Shown: positions 27,116 through 36,340 of the stretch, piece by piece
Position numbering within the stretch: the stretch's first letter is position 1
Layout of the letters: each line of letters opens with the position of its first letter
Assembly: GCA_016195915.1 (NCBI GenBank)
Contig: JACPYS010000042.1
Span: 198,285-262,284, forward strand
DNA from: Betaproteobacteria bacterium
GTDB lineage: Bacteria > Pseudomonadota > Gammaproteobacteria > Burkholderiales > SG8-39
Reading direction: 5' to 3'
DNA length: 64,000 nt
The notes under the pieces: generated by a model
What the model was told of the DNA's origin: nothing
The model's input: only the letters and a program-made list of their open reading frames with translations
The model's database searches: none
Position numbers and translations under genes: made by a program

Positions 27116-28885
27116 TTACGGTCCAGTGCGCGATCCGGATGCACTCCGGGCAGTATGCGCCGCAGCCTGCGTCCCCGGCAACTGCAAGGCCTCGACATCT
27201 GCGATGATCCGGATCGCGACGGGCCCGGCGCGATTGCGCACGGTGATCTCGTGCCTCGGGAACCCGGAGACGTCCACGCCGGCGCGCGACGCGACCGGCT
27301 CCGAGATGATCAACTGGCAGCTGAACTCCTTGGTCTGGTCCTGCAGCCGGCTGGCGGTGTTGACCGTGTCGCCGACCGCCGTGAGGTAGGTCGCGGCGCC
27401 GTGGCCCATGAGGCCCACCACGGCCGGGCCACAGTGGATGCCGATGCCGATACGCATTGGCGTGAGCAGCTCGGCCTTGAGCTCTGCACTGAGGGTCGCG
27501 ATGGCGCGGATCATCGCGCGCGCGGCTTCCAGGGATTGCAGGGCGCTCGCCTCGGGTTTGGCCTGCACCCCGAACAGCGCCATCACGCCGTCGCCCGTAA
27601 ACTGGTTGACGATGCCGCCGGAGCGCTCGATGGCAGCGCCGGTCGCCGCGAAATAGCGGTTCAGGATGTAGACGACGTCGTAGGGCAGGCGACGTTCGGA
27701 AATCTGCGTGAAGCCGCGGATGTCGGCGAACAGGACGCAGATTTCGCGCTCCTCCCCCGTGATTGCTCCCTGCTGCAGCAGCGCGCGTGACGCCGGAATG
27801 GTCGCGGGCATGAGCAGGTAGACGGACAGGTCGTGCGTGGGGCGCAACTGGCACGCGAGGCGCACGTCCGGTCCCGCGCCGACACGCCGCAGTACCCGCG
27901 CTTCTTGGGCGGACGGTTCGGGCAATGCCTCCTGGCCGGCGGTCACGTGCACGCGGCAGGTCGAGCAGCGGCCGCGCCCCCCGCAAACCGACGCATGGCC
28001 GATGCGGGCGCGGCGGCTGCATTCGAGCACGCTGTATCCCAGCGGCACCGTCACGGTCTGCCCGCCGGGATAGCTCACGCGGATGGCGGTCCGCCGCTCG
28101 CGCCAGAGCCGGATGCTGCGCAGTGCCAGTGTGATCACAAGCGCCGCGATCAACGTGTTGAGCACCGCTCGCCCGGTTTCCTGCAGCGCGGCGCGCGCCT
28201 GCGCGTCAGGAAATCGAGCCGCTGCGAACGTGTCGTTGATCCAGCCGATGTGGACCGCGAGCGTCTCGATTTCCTTGCCCGCCTGCGAGAATCCGAGCAG
28301 GGCGAGCACCGGGATCAGCACCGCAAGCGTGTAAAGCGGCATCGACCAGCGCGCGTACCAGGTCTGGATGCGCAACCAGAAGTGCATGCCGATGCAGCCG
28401 TGGATCCAGGCGACGAGCAGCAGCAGCGCCTGTTGCAGGCCGAGGTCGGGACGCACTTTCCAGATCAGCAGGATCAGCGCCGAGTACGAGTCGTCGTAGC
28501 CAAAGCGCTCGTGAGCGAGACGCGTGCCCACCGCGTGGCCGATGACGAGCAACGGAATCGAAAGCCCCAGCAGCAGTTGCAGTGCTTCCCAGACCGGCAT
28601 GCGAAAATGCCGGCGCAGGTAGATCGAGCGCAGCGCGAGCGCGAGGTGCACGAGAATCGCCGCCGCGAGCGCGGTCGTCCCGGCAGCGCTGCGCCAGAGT
28701 GAAAGGAACAGGATGCGGCCGTACTCCATCGCATCGAGGGAAATCAGCCCGAGCGCATGATTGAGCAGGTGGGTAAGCACGAACGTGAACAGCACCAGCC
28801 CGCTCGCCAGCCGCGCGCGGCGTTCGAGCGCGGTCTGCCCGCGCGGGCCTGCATTCCGCGCTGTGGCCTTGCCCTGCCTGCTCAA
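27116..28885 (-). CDS. Membrane adenylate cyclase with [2Fe-2S] domain
   Basis: This protein has 589 residues from a TTG start at 28885 that overlaps the GNAT stop (TTGA). Residues about 25-270 form six membrane helices rich in His (HLLNHA, IGHAVG, WIHGCIGMHFW), reminiscent of the haem-b anchors of succinate dehydrogenase. A ferredoxin domain follows with SVCGGRGRCSTC (C-x5-C-x2-C, about 298-309) and a distal LACQ. The C-terminal class III cyclase domain has VLFADIRGF (about 382) and QFTGDGVMALFG. The cyclase metal Asp residues are present. The domain order suggests a redox-gated cyclase. The long open frame upstream of 28885 overlaps GNAT and is not used. Confidence 0.85.
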   Translation of the reverse strand: MSRQGKATARNAGPRGQTALERRARLASGLVLFTFVLTHLLNHALGLISLDAMEYGRILFLSLWRSAAGTTALAAAILVHLALALRSIYLRRHFRMPVWEALQLLLGLSIPLLVIGHAVGTRLAHERFGYDDSYSALILLIWKVRPDLGLQQALLLLVAWIHGCIGMHFWLRIQTWYARWSMPLYTLAVLIPVLALLGFSQAGKEIETLAVHIGWINDTFAAARFPDAQARAALQETGRAVLNTLIAALVITLALRSIRLWRERRTAIRVSYPGGQTVTVPLGYSVLECSRRARIGHASVCGGRGRCSTCRVHVTAGQEALPEPSAQEARVLRRVGAGPDVRLACQLRPTHDLSVYLLMPATIPASRALLQQGAITGEEREICVLFADIRGFTQISERRLPYDVVYILNRYFAATGAAIERSGGIVNQFTGDGVMALFGVQAKPEASALQSLEAARAMIRAIATLSAELKAELLTPMRIGIGIHCGPAVVGLMGHGAATYLTAVGDTVNTASRLQDQTKEFSCQLIISEPVASRAGVDVSGFPRHEITVRNRAGPVAIRIIADVEALQLPGTQAAAHTARSASGSRTGP

Positions 28886-29373
28886 ACGCTTTGCCTCGCG
28901 AGGGCGCTCAGCGCGTCCCCCGTGACCCGGAACAGGCGCCACTCTTTCATGCATTGCGCGCCGAAACCTTCGTAAAACCGCATTGCCGGCGCGTTCCAGT
29001 CGAGCACCATCCACTCGAAGCGGCCGCAGCCGCGCTCGTGGGCGATGCGCGAGACGTGAAGCAGCAGGGCCTTGCCGTACCCGCGCCCGCGATGCTCGGG
29101 GCGCACGAACAGGTCTTCGAGGTAAAGACCCTTGCGGCCCATGAAGGTGGAAAAATTGTGGAAAAAGACAGCGAACCCGACCGCTGTGCCGTCGGCAATG
29201 CACAACAGCGTCTCCGCCGGGGTGGTCTCGGAGAACAGCTGGTCTTCGAGCAGGTTCGCATCGGCTTGCACCAGGTGAGCGAGTTTCTCGTAGTCGGCGA
29301 GTGCGCGGATCAGTTCCAGCACCACCGGAGTGTCCGCGCGCGTGGCGCGGCGGATCTCTGCGCGGACCGCCAT
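28882..29373 (-). CDS. GNAT-family N-acetyltransferase
   Basis: This 163-residue acetyltransferase has IRRATRADTPVVLELI at the N-terminus, then AVFFHNFSTFMGRKGLYLEDLFVRPEHRGRGYGKALL (residues about 68-105), containing the acetyl-CoA motif R-G-x-G-Y-G, and WMVLDWNAPAMRFYEGFGA. The pattern is close to the diamine/spermidine N-acetyltransferase-like group, but the substrate is unproven. It starts 1 nt after the phosphofructokinase stop and its own stop overlaps the cyclase start, so it is inside the operon. Confidence 0.88.
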   Translation of the reverse strand: MAVRAEIRRATRADTPVVLELIRALADYEKLAHLVQADANLLEDQLFSETTPAETLLCIADGTAVGFAVFFHNFSTFMGRKGLYLEDLFVRPEHRGRGYGKALLLHVSRIAHERGCGRFEWMVLDWNAPAMRFYEGFGAQCMKEWRLFRVTGDALSALARQSV

Positions 29374-29374
29374 T

Positions 29375-30490
29375 TCAGTCTCCGAAGCTGATATCGAGGT
29401 CGCGCGCGGTGCGGATCGTGTCGCAGTCGGGCGGCACCGATTTCATGCGCCGGGTCGCCTTCTCCAGCGGCACGTAGCGCACGTTGGGTGGATCGAGAGC
29501 GACCATCACGCCCGATTGGCCCTCGACGAGCGCGCGTACCGCCGCCCCGCCGAAACGCAAACTGAGCAAGCGGTCGAACGTGGTCGGCGGCCCCCCTCGC
29601 AGCAGGTGGCCAAGCACGACGTGCCGGATTTCCTTGCGCGTGAGCGCGGCGAGTTCGTTCTCGACGCGCTCGCCGATGCCCCCGAGGCGCTCCGCGTGCC
29701 CGCCGATCTTCTTCTCGATCACCGAGGCCTGGCCGCCTTTCGGGATGGCGCCCTCGGCCGCCACCACGATCGAATGGTGCGAACCCCTGCGCTCGCGCGC
29801 GAGCAGCGACGCGGCGACCTTCCGGATGTCGTAAGGAATCTCGGGAATGAGGATGGCGTGCGCGTTGGCGGAGACGCCGCAGTTGAGCGCGATCCACCCG
29901 GCATGGCGGCCCATCACCTCCACCACCATGATCCTGTGGTGCGACGTTGCCGTGGTGTGCAGCCGGTCGATGCATTCGGTGGCGAATGACACCGCCGAAT
30001 CGAAGCCGAACGTGATGACCGTGCTCTCGAGATCGTTGTCGATGGTCTTTGGCACGCCGACAAGGCGCAGGCCCTTTTGCGCCAGCCCATGGGCGATGCC
30101 GAGCGATCCGTCGCCGCCGATCGCCACCAGCGCGTCGATTCCATTGCGCTTGAACTCGCGCATCAGCTCGTCGCTGCGATCGCGCTCTTCCACGCCCTGC
30201 GGGGTGCGCACGGGATACTTGAATGGATTGCCGGCGTTGGTGGTGCCGAGAATGGTGCCGCCAAGGTGCGTGATGCCCGAGACGCGCTCCGGGGTGAGGC
30301 GCGTCACGCCGGCCTCGCGCAGGCGGGGATCGAGCAGGCCGTCGTAGCCGTTGAGAATTCCGACGCACTCCCAGTTGTGGTGGAGAGCGGTCATCACCAC
30401 GCCTCGGATGACCGCATTCAGGCCGGGCGCATCGCCGCCGCAGGTGGTGATGGCGATGCGCCGGATTGCTGCAGTGCCACGACGAGCCAT
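29375..30490 (-). CDS. 6-phosphofructokinase (ATP- or mixed-type)
   Basis: This 371-residue PFKA-superfamily enzyme has TTCGGDAPGLNAVIRG (residues about 15-30), the nucleotide loop AIGGDGSLGIA (about 105), the catalytic PKTIDNDL (about 130) and VEVMGRHAGWIAL. The Gly in GGDG is typical of ATP users. The Lys in PKTIDND is typical of pyrophosphate and mixed-substrate enzymes, so the phosphoryl donor is uncertain. The ATG at 30490 has an AGGAG ribosome-binding site. It heads the operon with GNAT, cyclase and Crp. Only 48 bp separate it from the divergent diiron gene. Confidence 0.88.
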   Translation of the reverse strand: MARRGTAAIRRIAITTCGGDAPGLNAVIRGVVMTALHHNWECVGILNGYDGLLDPRLREAGVTRLTPERVSGITHLGGTILGTTNAGNPFKYPVRTPQGVEERDRSDELMREFKRNGIDALVAIGGDGSLGIAHGLAQKGLRLVGVPKTIDNDLESTVITFGFDSAVSFATECIDRLHTTATSHHRIMVVEVMGRHAGWIALNCGVSANAHAILIPEIPYDIRKVAASLLARERRGSHHSIVVAAEGAIPKGGQASVIEKKIGGHAERLGGIGERVENELAALTRKEIRHVVLGHLLRGGPPTTFDRLLSLRFGGAAVRALVEGQSGVMVALDPPNVRYVPLEKATRRMKSVPPDCDTIRTARDLDISFGD

Positions 30491-30538
30491 GGTTCCTGCT
30501 CCTGCGAAAATCTTGAAGGTTAGCGTACACTTTCGCGC

Positions 30539-31648
30539 ATGAACAACCATATCACGCACGATTCCGCGTACGAAACCGTCGCCGCGGACAATTTCGCCGC
30601 CATGATCGAGGTGCCGCGCTACGGCCGGCGCAGCGCCGCGTTCGACACGATCATCTCCGCTACACACGATCATTTCTGGGATCCGCTCGACCCGGCCTAC
30701 CTGGATTTTTCGCAGCCCTTCGACATGCAACGCGAAACCCTGATGCCGCTCGAAACGGTATTCGAGCTGCGCACCGCGGTGGCTGAGCGCCTGGACGAGG
30801 GCCAGAAGATCGGGCTTGCGAACGAGGTGGCGCGCTGGAACCTGAGCGGCATCCTGCACGGCGAGCAAGGGGCGTTGTCGCTCTCGGCGAGCCTGTGCGA
30901 TATCCTGCTCGACCCGGGCGCACAGGAGTACGCCGCCAACCAGGTGCGGGAGGAGGCGCGGCACGTGAGCGCGTTTTCGCGCTACATCCAGCTGCGCTGG
31001 GGTTCGCCGCTGCCCGTGGGCGAGGCGCTGGGCGCGCTGCTGGCGGAACTGGTCGCGGCGCCCGAGGTGTACAAGAAGCTGGTGGGCATGCAGATGCTGG
31101 TCGAGGGACTTGCAATGGGCGCGTTCGCCGGCCTGCACGCAAACGCGCGCGATCCGCTCCTGAAACGCATGGTACAGCTGGTGATGACCGACGAGGCCTT
31201 CCACCACAAGTTCGGCAAAATCTGGGCCTCGCGCACGATCCCGAAGCTTTCTGCGGAGGAACATGCGCGGGTGGAGGACTGGGCCGCCAATTGCTTCGAG
31301 ACGCTGCTGTTCAACCTCAACAATATCCGCCAGCGCCAGGCGATCTACGCGCAGTTCGGCCTCGACTGGCAATGGGTGCGCGATGCGTGCCGGGAGATAT
31401 TCACGGCGGCGGACCGGCGCGAAGGCTTGCGCCAGCAGACCAACATCTTCCGCGTGCTGGTGAAGACGCTGCTCGGCGCGGGCATCATCACCGATCGCAC
31501 GCGCGCGACCTACGCCGCGTGGCTCGATGTCGAGGGGCTGGAAGGGGAGAAGGATTTCATGGTCGGCGACGCCATCGCGGCCGAGGGCATCGAATACCTG
31601 CGCGAGATCAATCGCGGACGCAGGAAGATCGGGCAGAAGACGGCCTGA
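30539..31648 (+). CDS. Ferritin-like diiron protein
   Basis: This 369-residue helical protein carries carboxylate-bridged diiron motifs: HGEQGAL (about 103), EEARHVSAFSRY (E-x-x-H, about 139-150) and TDEAFHHKFGK (D-E-x-x-H, about 220-230). This spacing fits ribonucleotide-reductase-like or AurF-like ferritin-superfamily oxygenases. The exact reaction is not recognisable. Transcription diverges from the phosphofructokinase operon, and the 48-bp gap implies a very short leader. Confidence 0.65.
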   Translation: MNNHITHDSAYETVAADNFAAMIEVPRYGRRSAAFDTIISATHDHFWDPLDPAYLDFSQPFDMQRETLMPLETVFELRTAVAERLDEGQKIGLANEVARWNLSGILHGEQGALSLSASLCDILLDPGAQEYAANQVREEARHVSAFSRYIQLRWGSPLPVGEALGALLAELVAAPEVYKKLVGMQMLVEGLAMGAFAGLHANARDPLLKRMVQLVMTDEAFHHKFGKIWASRTIPKLSAEEHARVEDWAANCFETLLFNLNNIRQRQAIYAQFGLDWQWVRDACREIFTAADRREGLRQQTNIFRVLVKTLLGAGIITDRTRATYAAWLDVEGLEGEKDFMVGDAIAAEGIEYLREINRGRRKIGQKTA

Positions 31649-31756
31649 GCGCTGCGTTTCTTGACCCGGCTCAAAGACTGCGGCCGGGCGGCGGGATACG
31701 GTGAAGCGCTTTTTTTGGGCTAGACTTCCGACACTACGCGCACAGGAGAGGCATCC

Positions 31757-32962
31757 GTGAACGACAACAATGTTTCAAGCAAGCGCCGCAGTCTGTTGAA
31801 AGGGGCGGCCGGCGCCGCCGGGCTGGCAGCCACCGGGATCCTGCATGCACCAGCTGTCATCGCGCAACCGGCCAGGCTCAAGGTCGGCCTGATGCTGCCT
31901 TACACGGGCACCTACGCCGCGCTGGGTAACGCGATCACCAATGCATTCAAGCTGTACATCGCCGAGAAGGGCGGAAAAGTCGGCGGTCGCGAAATCGAAT
32001 ACGTGGTACTCGACGACGAATCCGAGCCCGCCAAGGGCGTCGATAACGCCAATCGCATCGTCAACCGCGACAAGGTGGACGTGCTGGTCGGCACGGTGCA
32101 CTCGGGCGTGCAGGCGGGCATGGTGAAGGTGTCGCGCGAATCCGGCGTGCTTTCGATCATCCCCAACGCGGGCTTCGGCGCAGCGACCGGGCAACTGTGC
32201 GCGCCCAACATCTTCCGCAGTTCGTTTTCCAACTGGCAGACCATCCACCCGCTCGGCAAGGTGATGATGGAGAAGGGCCACAAGAGCTGCGTGTGGATCA
32301 GCTGGAAGTACGCTGCGGGCGAGGAGATGTTCGGCGGCTTCAAGGAAGGCTACGAGAAGGTCGGCGGAAAGATCGTGAAGGAAATGTGGCTGCCGTTCCC
32401 GAACGTGGAATTCCAGGCGCTGCTCACCGAGATCGCGGCCGCCAAACCCGACGCAGTGGCATGCTTCTTCGCCGGCGGCGGCGCGGTGAAATTCGTCAAG
32501 GATTACGACGCCGCGGGCCTGAAGGGCAAGATCCCGCTCTACGGCAACGGCTTCGTCACCGACGGCACGCTGCAGGCGCAGGGATCGTCGGCGCAAGGCC
32601 TGCTGACCACGCTGCACTACGCAGACGGGCTGGAATTTCCCAAGGACAAGACCTTCCGCCTCGCCTACGCGAAAGCCTACAAGCTGCAGCCCGACGTGTA
32701 CGCGGTGCAGGGCTACGATGCCGCGCAGATGCTCGACGTTGGCCTGAGCGCGGCGAAGGGCGACATCAAGGCGCAGAAGCAGATCGTCGCCGCGATCGAG
32801 AAGGCGACGATCGACAGCCCGCGCGGCCGTTTCACCATCTCCAGGGCGCACAACCCGGTGCAGGACATCTATCTGCGCCAGGTGGTGGGTGAATCGAACA
32901 AGTTCGTCGGCATCGCGTGGAAAAACCTGTCCGACCCGGCGCGCGGCTGCAGCATGGCGTAA
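31757..32962 (+). CDS. ABC transporter substrate-binding protein (Liv type)
   Basis: This 401-residue periplasmic-binding protein of the branched-chain amino acid/amide class has a Tat-like leader (SKRRSLLKG followed by an Ala-rich core, cleaved near VIAQ). The mature start LKVGLMLPYTGTYAALG is typical of LivJ-like receptors; ARG-rich, Asp-bearing segments such as EYVVLDDESEPAKGVDNANRIV follow. The GTG at 31757 has an AGGAGAGG ribosome-binding site. It is the first gene of the importer cluster but is followed by a strong terminator before livH. It would set ligand specificity, possibly aromatic or branched acids rather than Leu; this cannot be decided. Confidence 0.93.
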   Translation: MNDNNVSSKRRSLLKGAAGAAGLAATGILHAPAVIAQPARLKVGLMLPYTGTYAALGNAITNAFKLYIAEKGGKVGGREIEYVVLDDESEPAKGVDNANRIVNRDKVDVLVGTVHSGVQAGMVKVSRESGVLSIIPNAGFGAATGQLCAPNIFRSSFSNWQTIHPLGKVMMEKGHKSCVWISWKYAAGEEMFGGFKEGYEKVGGKIVKEMWLPFPNVEFQALLTEIAAAKPDAVACFFAGGGAVKFVKDYDAAGLKGKIPLYGNGFVTDGTLQAQGSSAQGLLTTLHYADGLEFPKDKTFRLAYAKAYKLQPDVYAVQGYDAAQMLDVGLSAAKGDIKAQKQIVAAIEKATIDSPRGRFTISRAHNPVQDIYLRQVVGESNKFVGIAWKNLSDPARGCSMA

Positions 32963-32981
32963 GCCGGCCAGCGAAGTTGCC

Positions 32982-33017
32982 ACAGCCGGCGGCCGCGAGG
33001 CCCCGGCTGTTTTTTTG
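32982..33017 (+). terminator. Rho-independent terminator after the binding-protein gene
   Basis: ACAGCCGG and CCGGCTGT form an 8-bp GC-rich stem, followed directly by a run of seven T. It sits 20 bp after the substrate-binding-protein stop and 14 bp before livH. Partial read-through would give more binding protein than membrane components, a usual need for these importers. Confidence 0.8.
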
Positions 33018-33030
33018 AGCGCAAGCTGCA

Positions 33031-33897
33031 ATGGACCCCGCAATCTTTCTCATCCAGTTGCTCAACAGCCTGCAGTACGGGCTGCTGCTGTTTCTCGTCG
33101 CCAGCGGCCTGACCCTGATCTTCGGCATCATGGGGATCATCAACCTCGCCCACGGCAGCTTTTACATGATCGGCGCCTACCTCGCGTTCTCGCTCACCGC
33201 GGCGGTCGGAAATTTCTGGCTGGCGCTGTTTCTGGGCGTGCTGCTTTCGGTGGCGCTCGGTCTGGCGCTCGAGTGGCTGCTGATCCAGCGGCTGTACCAC
33301 CGCGACCACCTCTACCAGGTTCTGCTCACCTACGGACTGATCCTGATTTTCGAGGAGGCGCGCAGTCTCATCTGGGGCGATGACGTGCACGGCGTGCAGG
33401 TCCCGGAGTTTCTCAATTTCTCCATCCCGCTCACCGAGACGCTGTCCTATCAGGTGTACCGCGTGGTGATGTCCGGCATCTGCCTGCTGCTCGCCGCGGC
33501 GATGTACTTTCTCATCCAGCGCACTCGCCTGGGCATGATGATCCGCGCCGGCGCGACCAATCGCGAGATGGTGCAGGCCCTGGGCATCAACATTGGACTG
33601 CTCTATCGCCTGGTGTTCGCGCTCGGCATTGCGCTCGCGGCGTTTGCCGGCATGCTCGGCTCGCCGATCTCCTCGGTGTATCCGGGCATGGGAAACCAGG
33701 TGCTGATCGTGTCCTTCGTGGTGGTGGTGATCGGCGGCATCGGTTCCGTGCGCGGTGCGCTGGTGGCCGCGTTGCTGATCGGCATCGCAGACACCTTCGG
33801 CAAGGTGCTGGTGCCGCAGATTGCCGGGATGACCGCCTACCTGCTCATGGCCGCGGTGCTGCTATGGCGGCCCGAGGGCCTTTTCAAACGGGCGTGA
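33031..33897 (+). CDS. livH: Branched-chain amino acid-type ABC permease (LivH)
   Basis: This 288-residue inner-membrane protein has about eight hydrophobic helices. It opens FLIQLLNSLQYGLLLFLVASGLTLIFG and includes the family loop GIINLAHGSFYMIGAY. Near the C-terminus is a short cytosolic coupling segment GIGSVRGALVAALLIG. It forms the heterodimeric channel with LivM. The ATG at 33031 lies just after the terminator. The gap to livM is 2 nt. Confidence 0.92.
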   Translation: MDPAIFLIQLLNSLQYGLLLFLVASGLTLIFGIMGIINLAHGSFYMIGAYLAFSLTAAVGNFWLALFLGVLLSVALGLALEWLLIQRLYHRDHLYQVLLTYGLILIFEEARSLIWGDDVHGVQVPEFLNFSIPLTETLSYQVYRVVMSGICLLLAAAMYFLIQRTRLGMMIRAGATNREMVQALGINIGLLYRLVFALGIALAAFAGMLGSPISSVYPGMGNQVLIVSFVVVVIGGIGSVRGALVAALLIGIADTFGKVLVPQIAGMTAYLLMAAVLLWRPEGLFKRA

Positions 33898-33899
33898 CG

Positions 33900-34880
33900 A
33901 TGGCAATGCACGATGCGCAGCCGCGCGCGCTCGCCCTGGTGCTGGTGATCGGGCTCGCCGGCCTGGCGGTGTTCCCGATTTTCGGCGCCGACGAGAAGTT
34001 CTACATGCAGTTCCTCGCCAAGGTCATGGTGATGGCCATTTTCGCGATGAGCCTGGACCTGCTGATCGGCTACGGCGGGCTGGTGAGCCTCGGCCACGCG
34101 ATGTACTTCGGGCTCGCGGGCTACACGCTGATGTCTCTGACGCCGGAGTACGAGGGCGCGAGCCTTTGGATCTCGCTTGCCGCGGCGCTCGGCGTGTGCG
34201 CGCTCGCCGCACTGGTGGTGGGCCTGCTCGTGCTGCGCACCAGCGGCATCTATTTCATCATGGTGACGCTCGCGTTCGCGCAGATGGCGTACTACGTGGT
34301 GCACGATTCCAAGTACCTTGGAGGCTCCGACGGGAAGTACGTTTATGTAAAACCAGTGCTGTCGTTTTTCGGCTGGCAGCCGTTCAGCCTCGACAAGCTC
34401 GCGGCGTTCTACTACGTGATCCTCGGCACGCTGGCCGGCGTGTATTTCCTGCTGCGGCTGCTGCTCGCGTCTCCCTTCGGCCACGTGCTGGTGGGCATCA
34501 AGGCCAACGAGCACCGCATGCGCTCACTGGGGTTTCCGACCTTCAGCTACAAACTCGTCGCGTTCGTCATCGCCGGCGTGCTCGCAGGACTCGCGGGCTA
34601 TCTCGCCGCGGCGCTCGACGGACTGGTGAACCCCGAGCTGCTTTCCTGGCATCAGTCGGGACAGGCGCTGATGATGGTGATCCTCGGCGGCATGGGCACG
34701 CCGGCCGGCCCGATCCTGGGCGCGGGCGCGCTGAAGCTTCTCGAACTGCTGCTCACCTCCTGGACCAAGCACTGGCAATTGCTGTTGGGCCTGTTCATCG
34801 TGCTGGTGGTGCTGGTGTTCCCCAATGGCCTGGCGAGCCTGTTCGGCAAGCGCAAGCGCGGCGGGGCAGAGCATGGCTGA
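33900..34880 (+). CDS. livM: Branched-chain amino acid-type ABC permease (LivM)
   Basis: This 326-residue multi-spanning permease has LDLLIGYGGLVSLGHAMYFGLAGY (about residues 45-70) and the coupling region GHVLVGIKANEHRMRSLGF. A C-terminal GGMGTPAGPILGAG completes the LivM pattern. The ATG at 33900 is used; an ATG two codons later is equally possible. It partners LivH, and its stop overlaps livG by 8 nt. Confidence 0.92.
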   Translation: MAMHDAQPRALALVLVIGLAGLAVFPIFGADEKFYMQFLAKVMVMAIFAMSLDLLIGYGGLVSLGHAMYFGLAGYTLMSLTPEYEGASLWISLAAALGVCALAALVVGLLVLRTSGIYFIMVTLAFAQMAYYVVHDSKYLGGSDGKYVYVKPVLSFFGWQPFSLDKLAAFYYVILGTLAGVYFLLRLLLASPFGHVLVGIKANEHRMRSLGFPTFSYKLVAFVIAGVLAGLAGYLAAALDGLVNPELLSWHQSGQALMMVILGGMGTPAGPILGAGALKLLELLLTSWTKHWQLLLGLFIVLVVLVFPNGLASLFGKRKRGGAEHG

Positions 34881-35634
34881 GGCCGCGGCGCTTTCGGTCG
34901 AAGGGCTGGTGCGAAATTTCGGCGGGCTCGCCGCGGTGGGCGGCGTTTCGCTCGAAGCGCGCACCGGGATGCTGCACGCGGTGATCGGTCCCAACGGTGC
35001 GGGCAAGACGACCCTGATCAATCTGCTCTCGGGAGACCTGCCGCCGTCGGCCGGAAAGATATCGCTCTACGGCACGGATATCACCGGGCTTCCCTCCTAC
35101 CGTGTCTCCCAACTCGGCGTGGGGCGCAGTTACCAGAAGACGAACGTCTTCCTCGGCTTCACGGCGTTCGAGAACTGCCGCCTGGCGGCGCAGTCGCGCC
35201 TGCCGAGTTCGATGCGCTTCGTGCGCCGCGCGCTCGCCTACGCCGACGTCAACCGGGCTGCCGAACGCTCCCTCGCCGCCACCGGACTGGAGGCGCGCTC
35301 CGGAGAACTCGCGTCGGCGCTCTCGCACGGCGAGCAGCGCCAGCTCGAGATCGCGATGACGCTCGCCACCAGCCCCAGGGTGCTGCTGCTCGACGAGCCG
35401 CTTGCCGGCATGGGCGCCGAAGAATCCTCAAGCATGGTCGAGCTGCTCAAGACGCTCCGGTCCGGTCACGCGATGCTGCTGGTGGAGCACGACATGGACG
35501 CGGTGTTCGCGCTCGCCGACCGGCTGACGGTGATGGTGAACGGGCAGGTGCTGGCGAGCGGCGCGCCCGCGGAGATTCGCGCCAATCCGGCGGTGCAGGA
35601 AGCCTACCTCGGCGAGGACGAACCCGGTGGCTGA
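34873..35634 (+). CDS. livG: Branched-chain amino acid-type ABC ATPase (LivG)
   Basis: This 253-residue ATPase has Walker A GPNGAGKTT (about 38-46), Q-loop region GRSYQKTNVF, the signature SHGEQRQLEIAM (in place of LSGGQ), Walker B VLLLDEP and the switch His in LVEHDMD. The Liv-specific C-terminal segment NPAVQEAYLGEDE is present. It energises import with LivF. The start overlaps livM by 8 nt and its end overlaps livF by 8 nt. Confidence 0.93.
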   Translation: MAEAAALSVEGLVRNFGGLAAVGGVSLEARTGMLHAVIGPNGAGKTTLINLLSGDLPPSAGKISLYGTDITGLPSYRVSQLGVGRSYQKTNVFLGFTAFENCRLAAQSRLPSSMRFVRRALAYADVNRAAERSLAATGLEARSGELASALSHGEQRQLEIAMTLATSPRVLLLDEPLAGMGAEESSSMVELLKTLRSGHAMLLVEHDMDAVFALADRLTVMVNGQVLASGAPAEIRANPAVQEAYLGEDEPGG

Positions 35635-36340
35635 ACTGCTCATCGAGGCGCGAGGGCTGCACAGCTATTACGGTGCGAGCCATATCCTTCACGGTGTGGA
35701 GATCTCGATCGGCCGCGGCGAATCGCTCGGGCTGATGGGCCGCAACGGCATGGGCAAGACCACGCTGCTCAAGACGCTGCTCGGACTCGTGCGCCCGCGC
35801 TCGGGCGAGGTGAAGGTGAAAGGCGTGCCGGTCACGCAGGCTCCGACGCACCGCATCGTGCGCATGGGCATCGCTTACGTGCCGGAGGGCCGTGGAATTT
35901 TCCCCAATCTCTCGGTGCATGAAAACCTCGTCATGACCGCCCGTGCGGGAGCGGAAGGGCGGCGCGATTGGGACTACGAGCGCGTGCTGAAGACGTTTCC
36001 GCGCCTTGCCGAACGCCTTTCGCATGGCGGTGCGCAGCTCTCGGGCGGCGAACAGCAGATGCTCACCATCGGCCGCGCGCTGCTGACCAATCCCGATCTG
36101 CTGATCCTCGATGAAGCCACCGAAGGACTCGCGCCGAAAATCGCGAAGGAAATCTGGCAGATCGTGCGCGTGGTGCGCGCCTCCGGCATCGCCACGGTGA
36201 TCGTGGACAAGAATTTCGCCGCGGTGAACGCCATCACCGACCGCAATCTGATTCTGGTGAAAGGCGAGGTCGTGTACTGCGGGGCGTCGTCGGACCTGCG
36301 CTCGAAACCGGAGGTTCACCAGAAGCATCTCGGGGTATAG
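35627..36340 (+). CDS. livF: Branched-chain amino acid-type ABC ATPase (LivF)
   Basis: This 237-residue ATPase has Walker [10 protein letters not shown], signature LSGGEQQML, Walker [14 protein letters not shown] and the LivF-typical [19 protein letters not shown]. The switch position reads VIVDKNF; the usual His is replaced by Lys, as in several LivF proteins. The GTG start at 35627 overlaps livG. It is the last gene of the importer operon. Confidence 0.92.
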   Translation: MAELLIEARGLHSYYGASHILHGVEISIGRGESLGLMGRNGMGKTTLLKTLLGLVRPRSGEVKVKGVPVTQAPTHRIVRMGIAYVPEGRGIFPNLSVHENLVMTARAGAEGRRDWDYERVLKTFPRLAERLSHGGAQLSGGEQQMLTIGRALLTNPDLLILDEATEGLAPKIAKEIWQIVRVVRASGIATVIVDKNFAAVNAITDRNLILVKGEVVYCGASSDLRSKPEVHQKHLGV

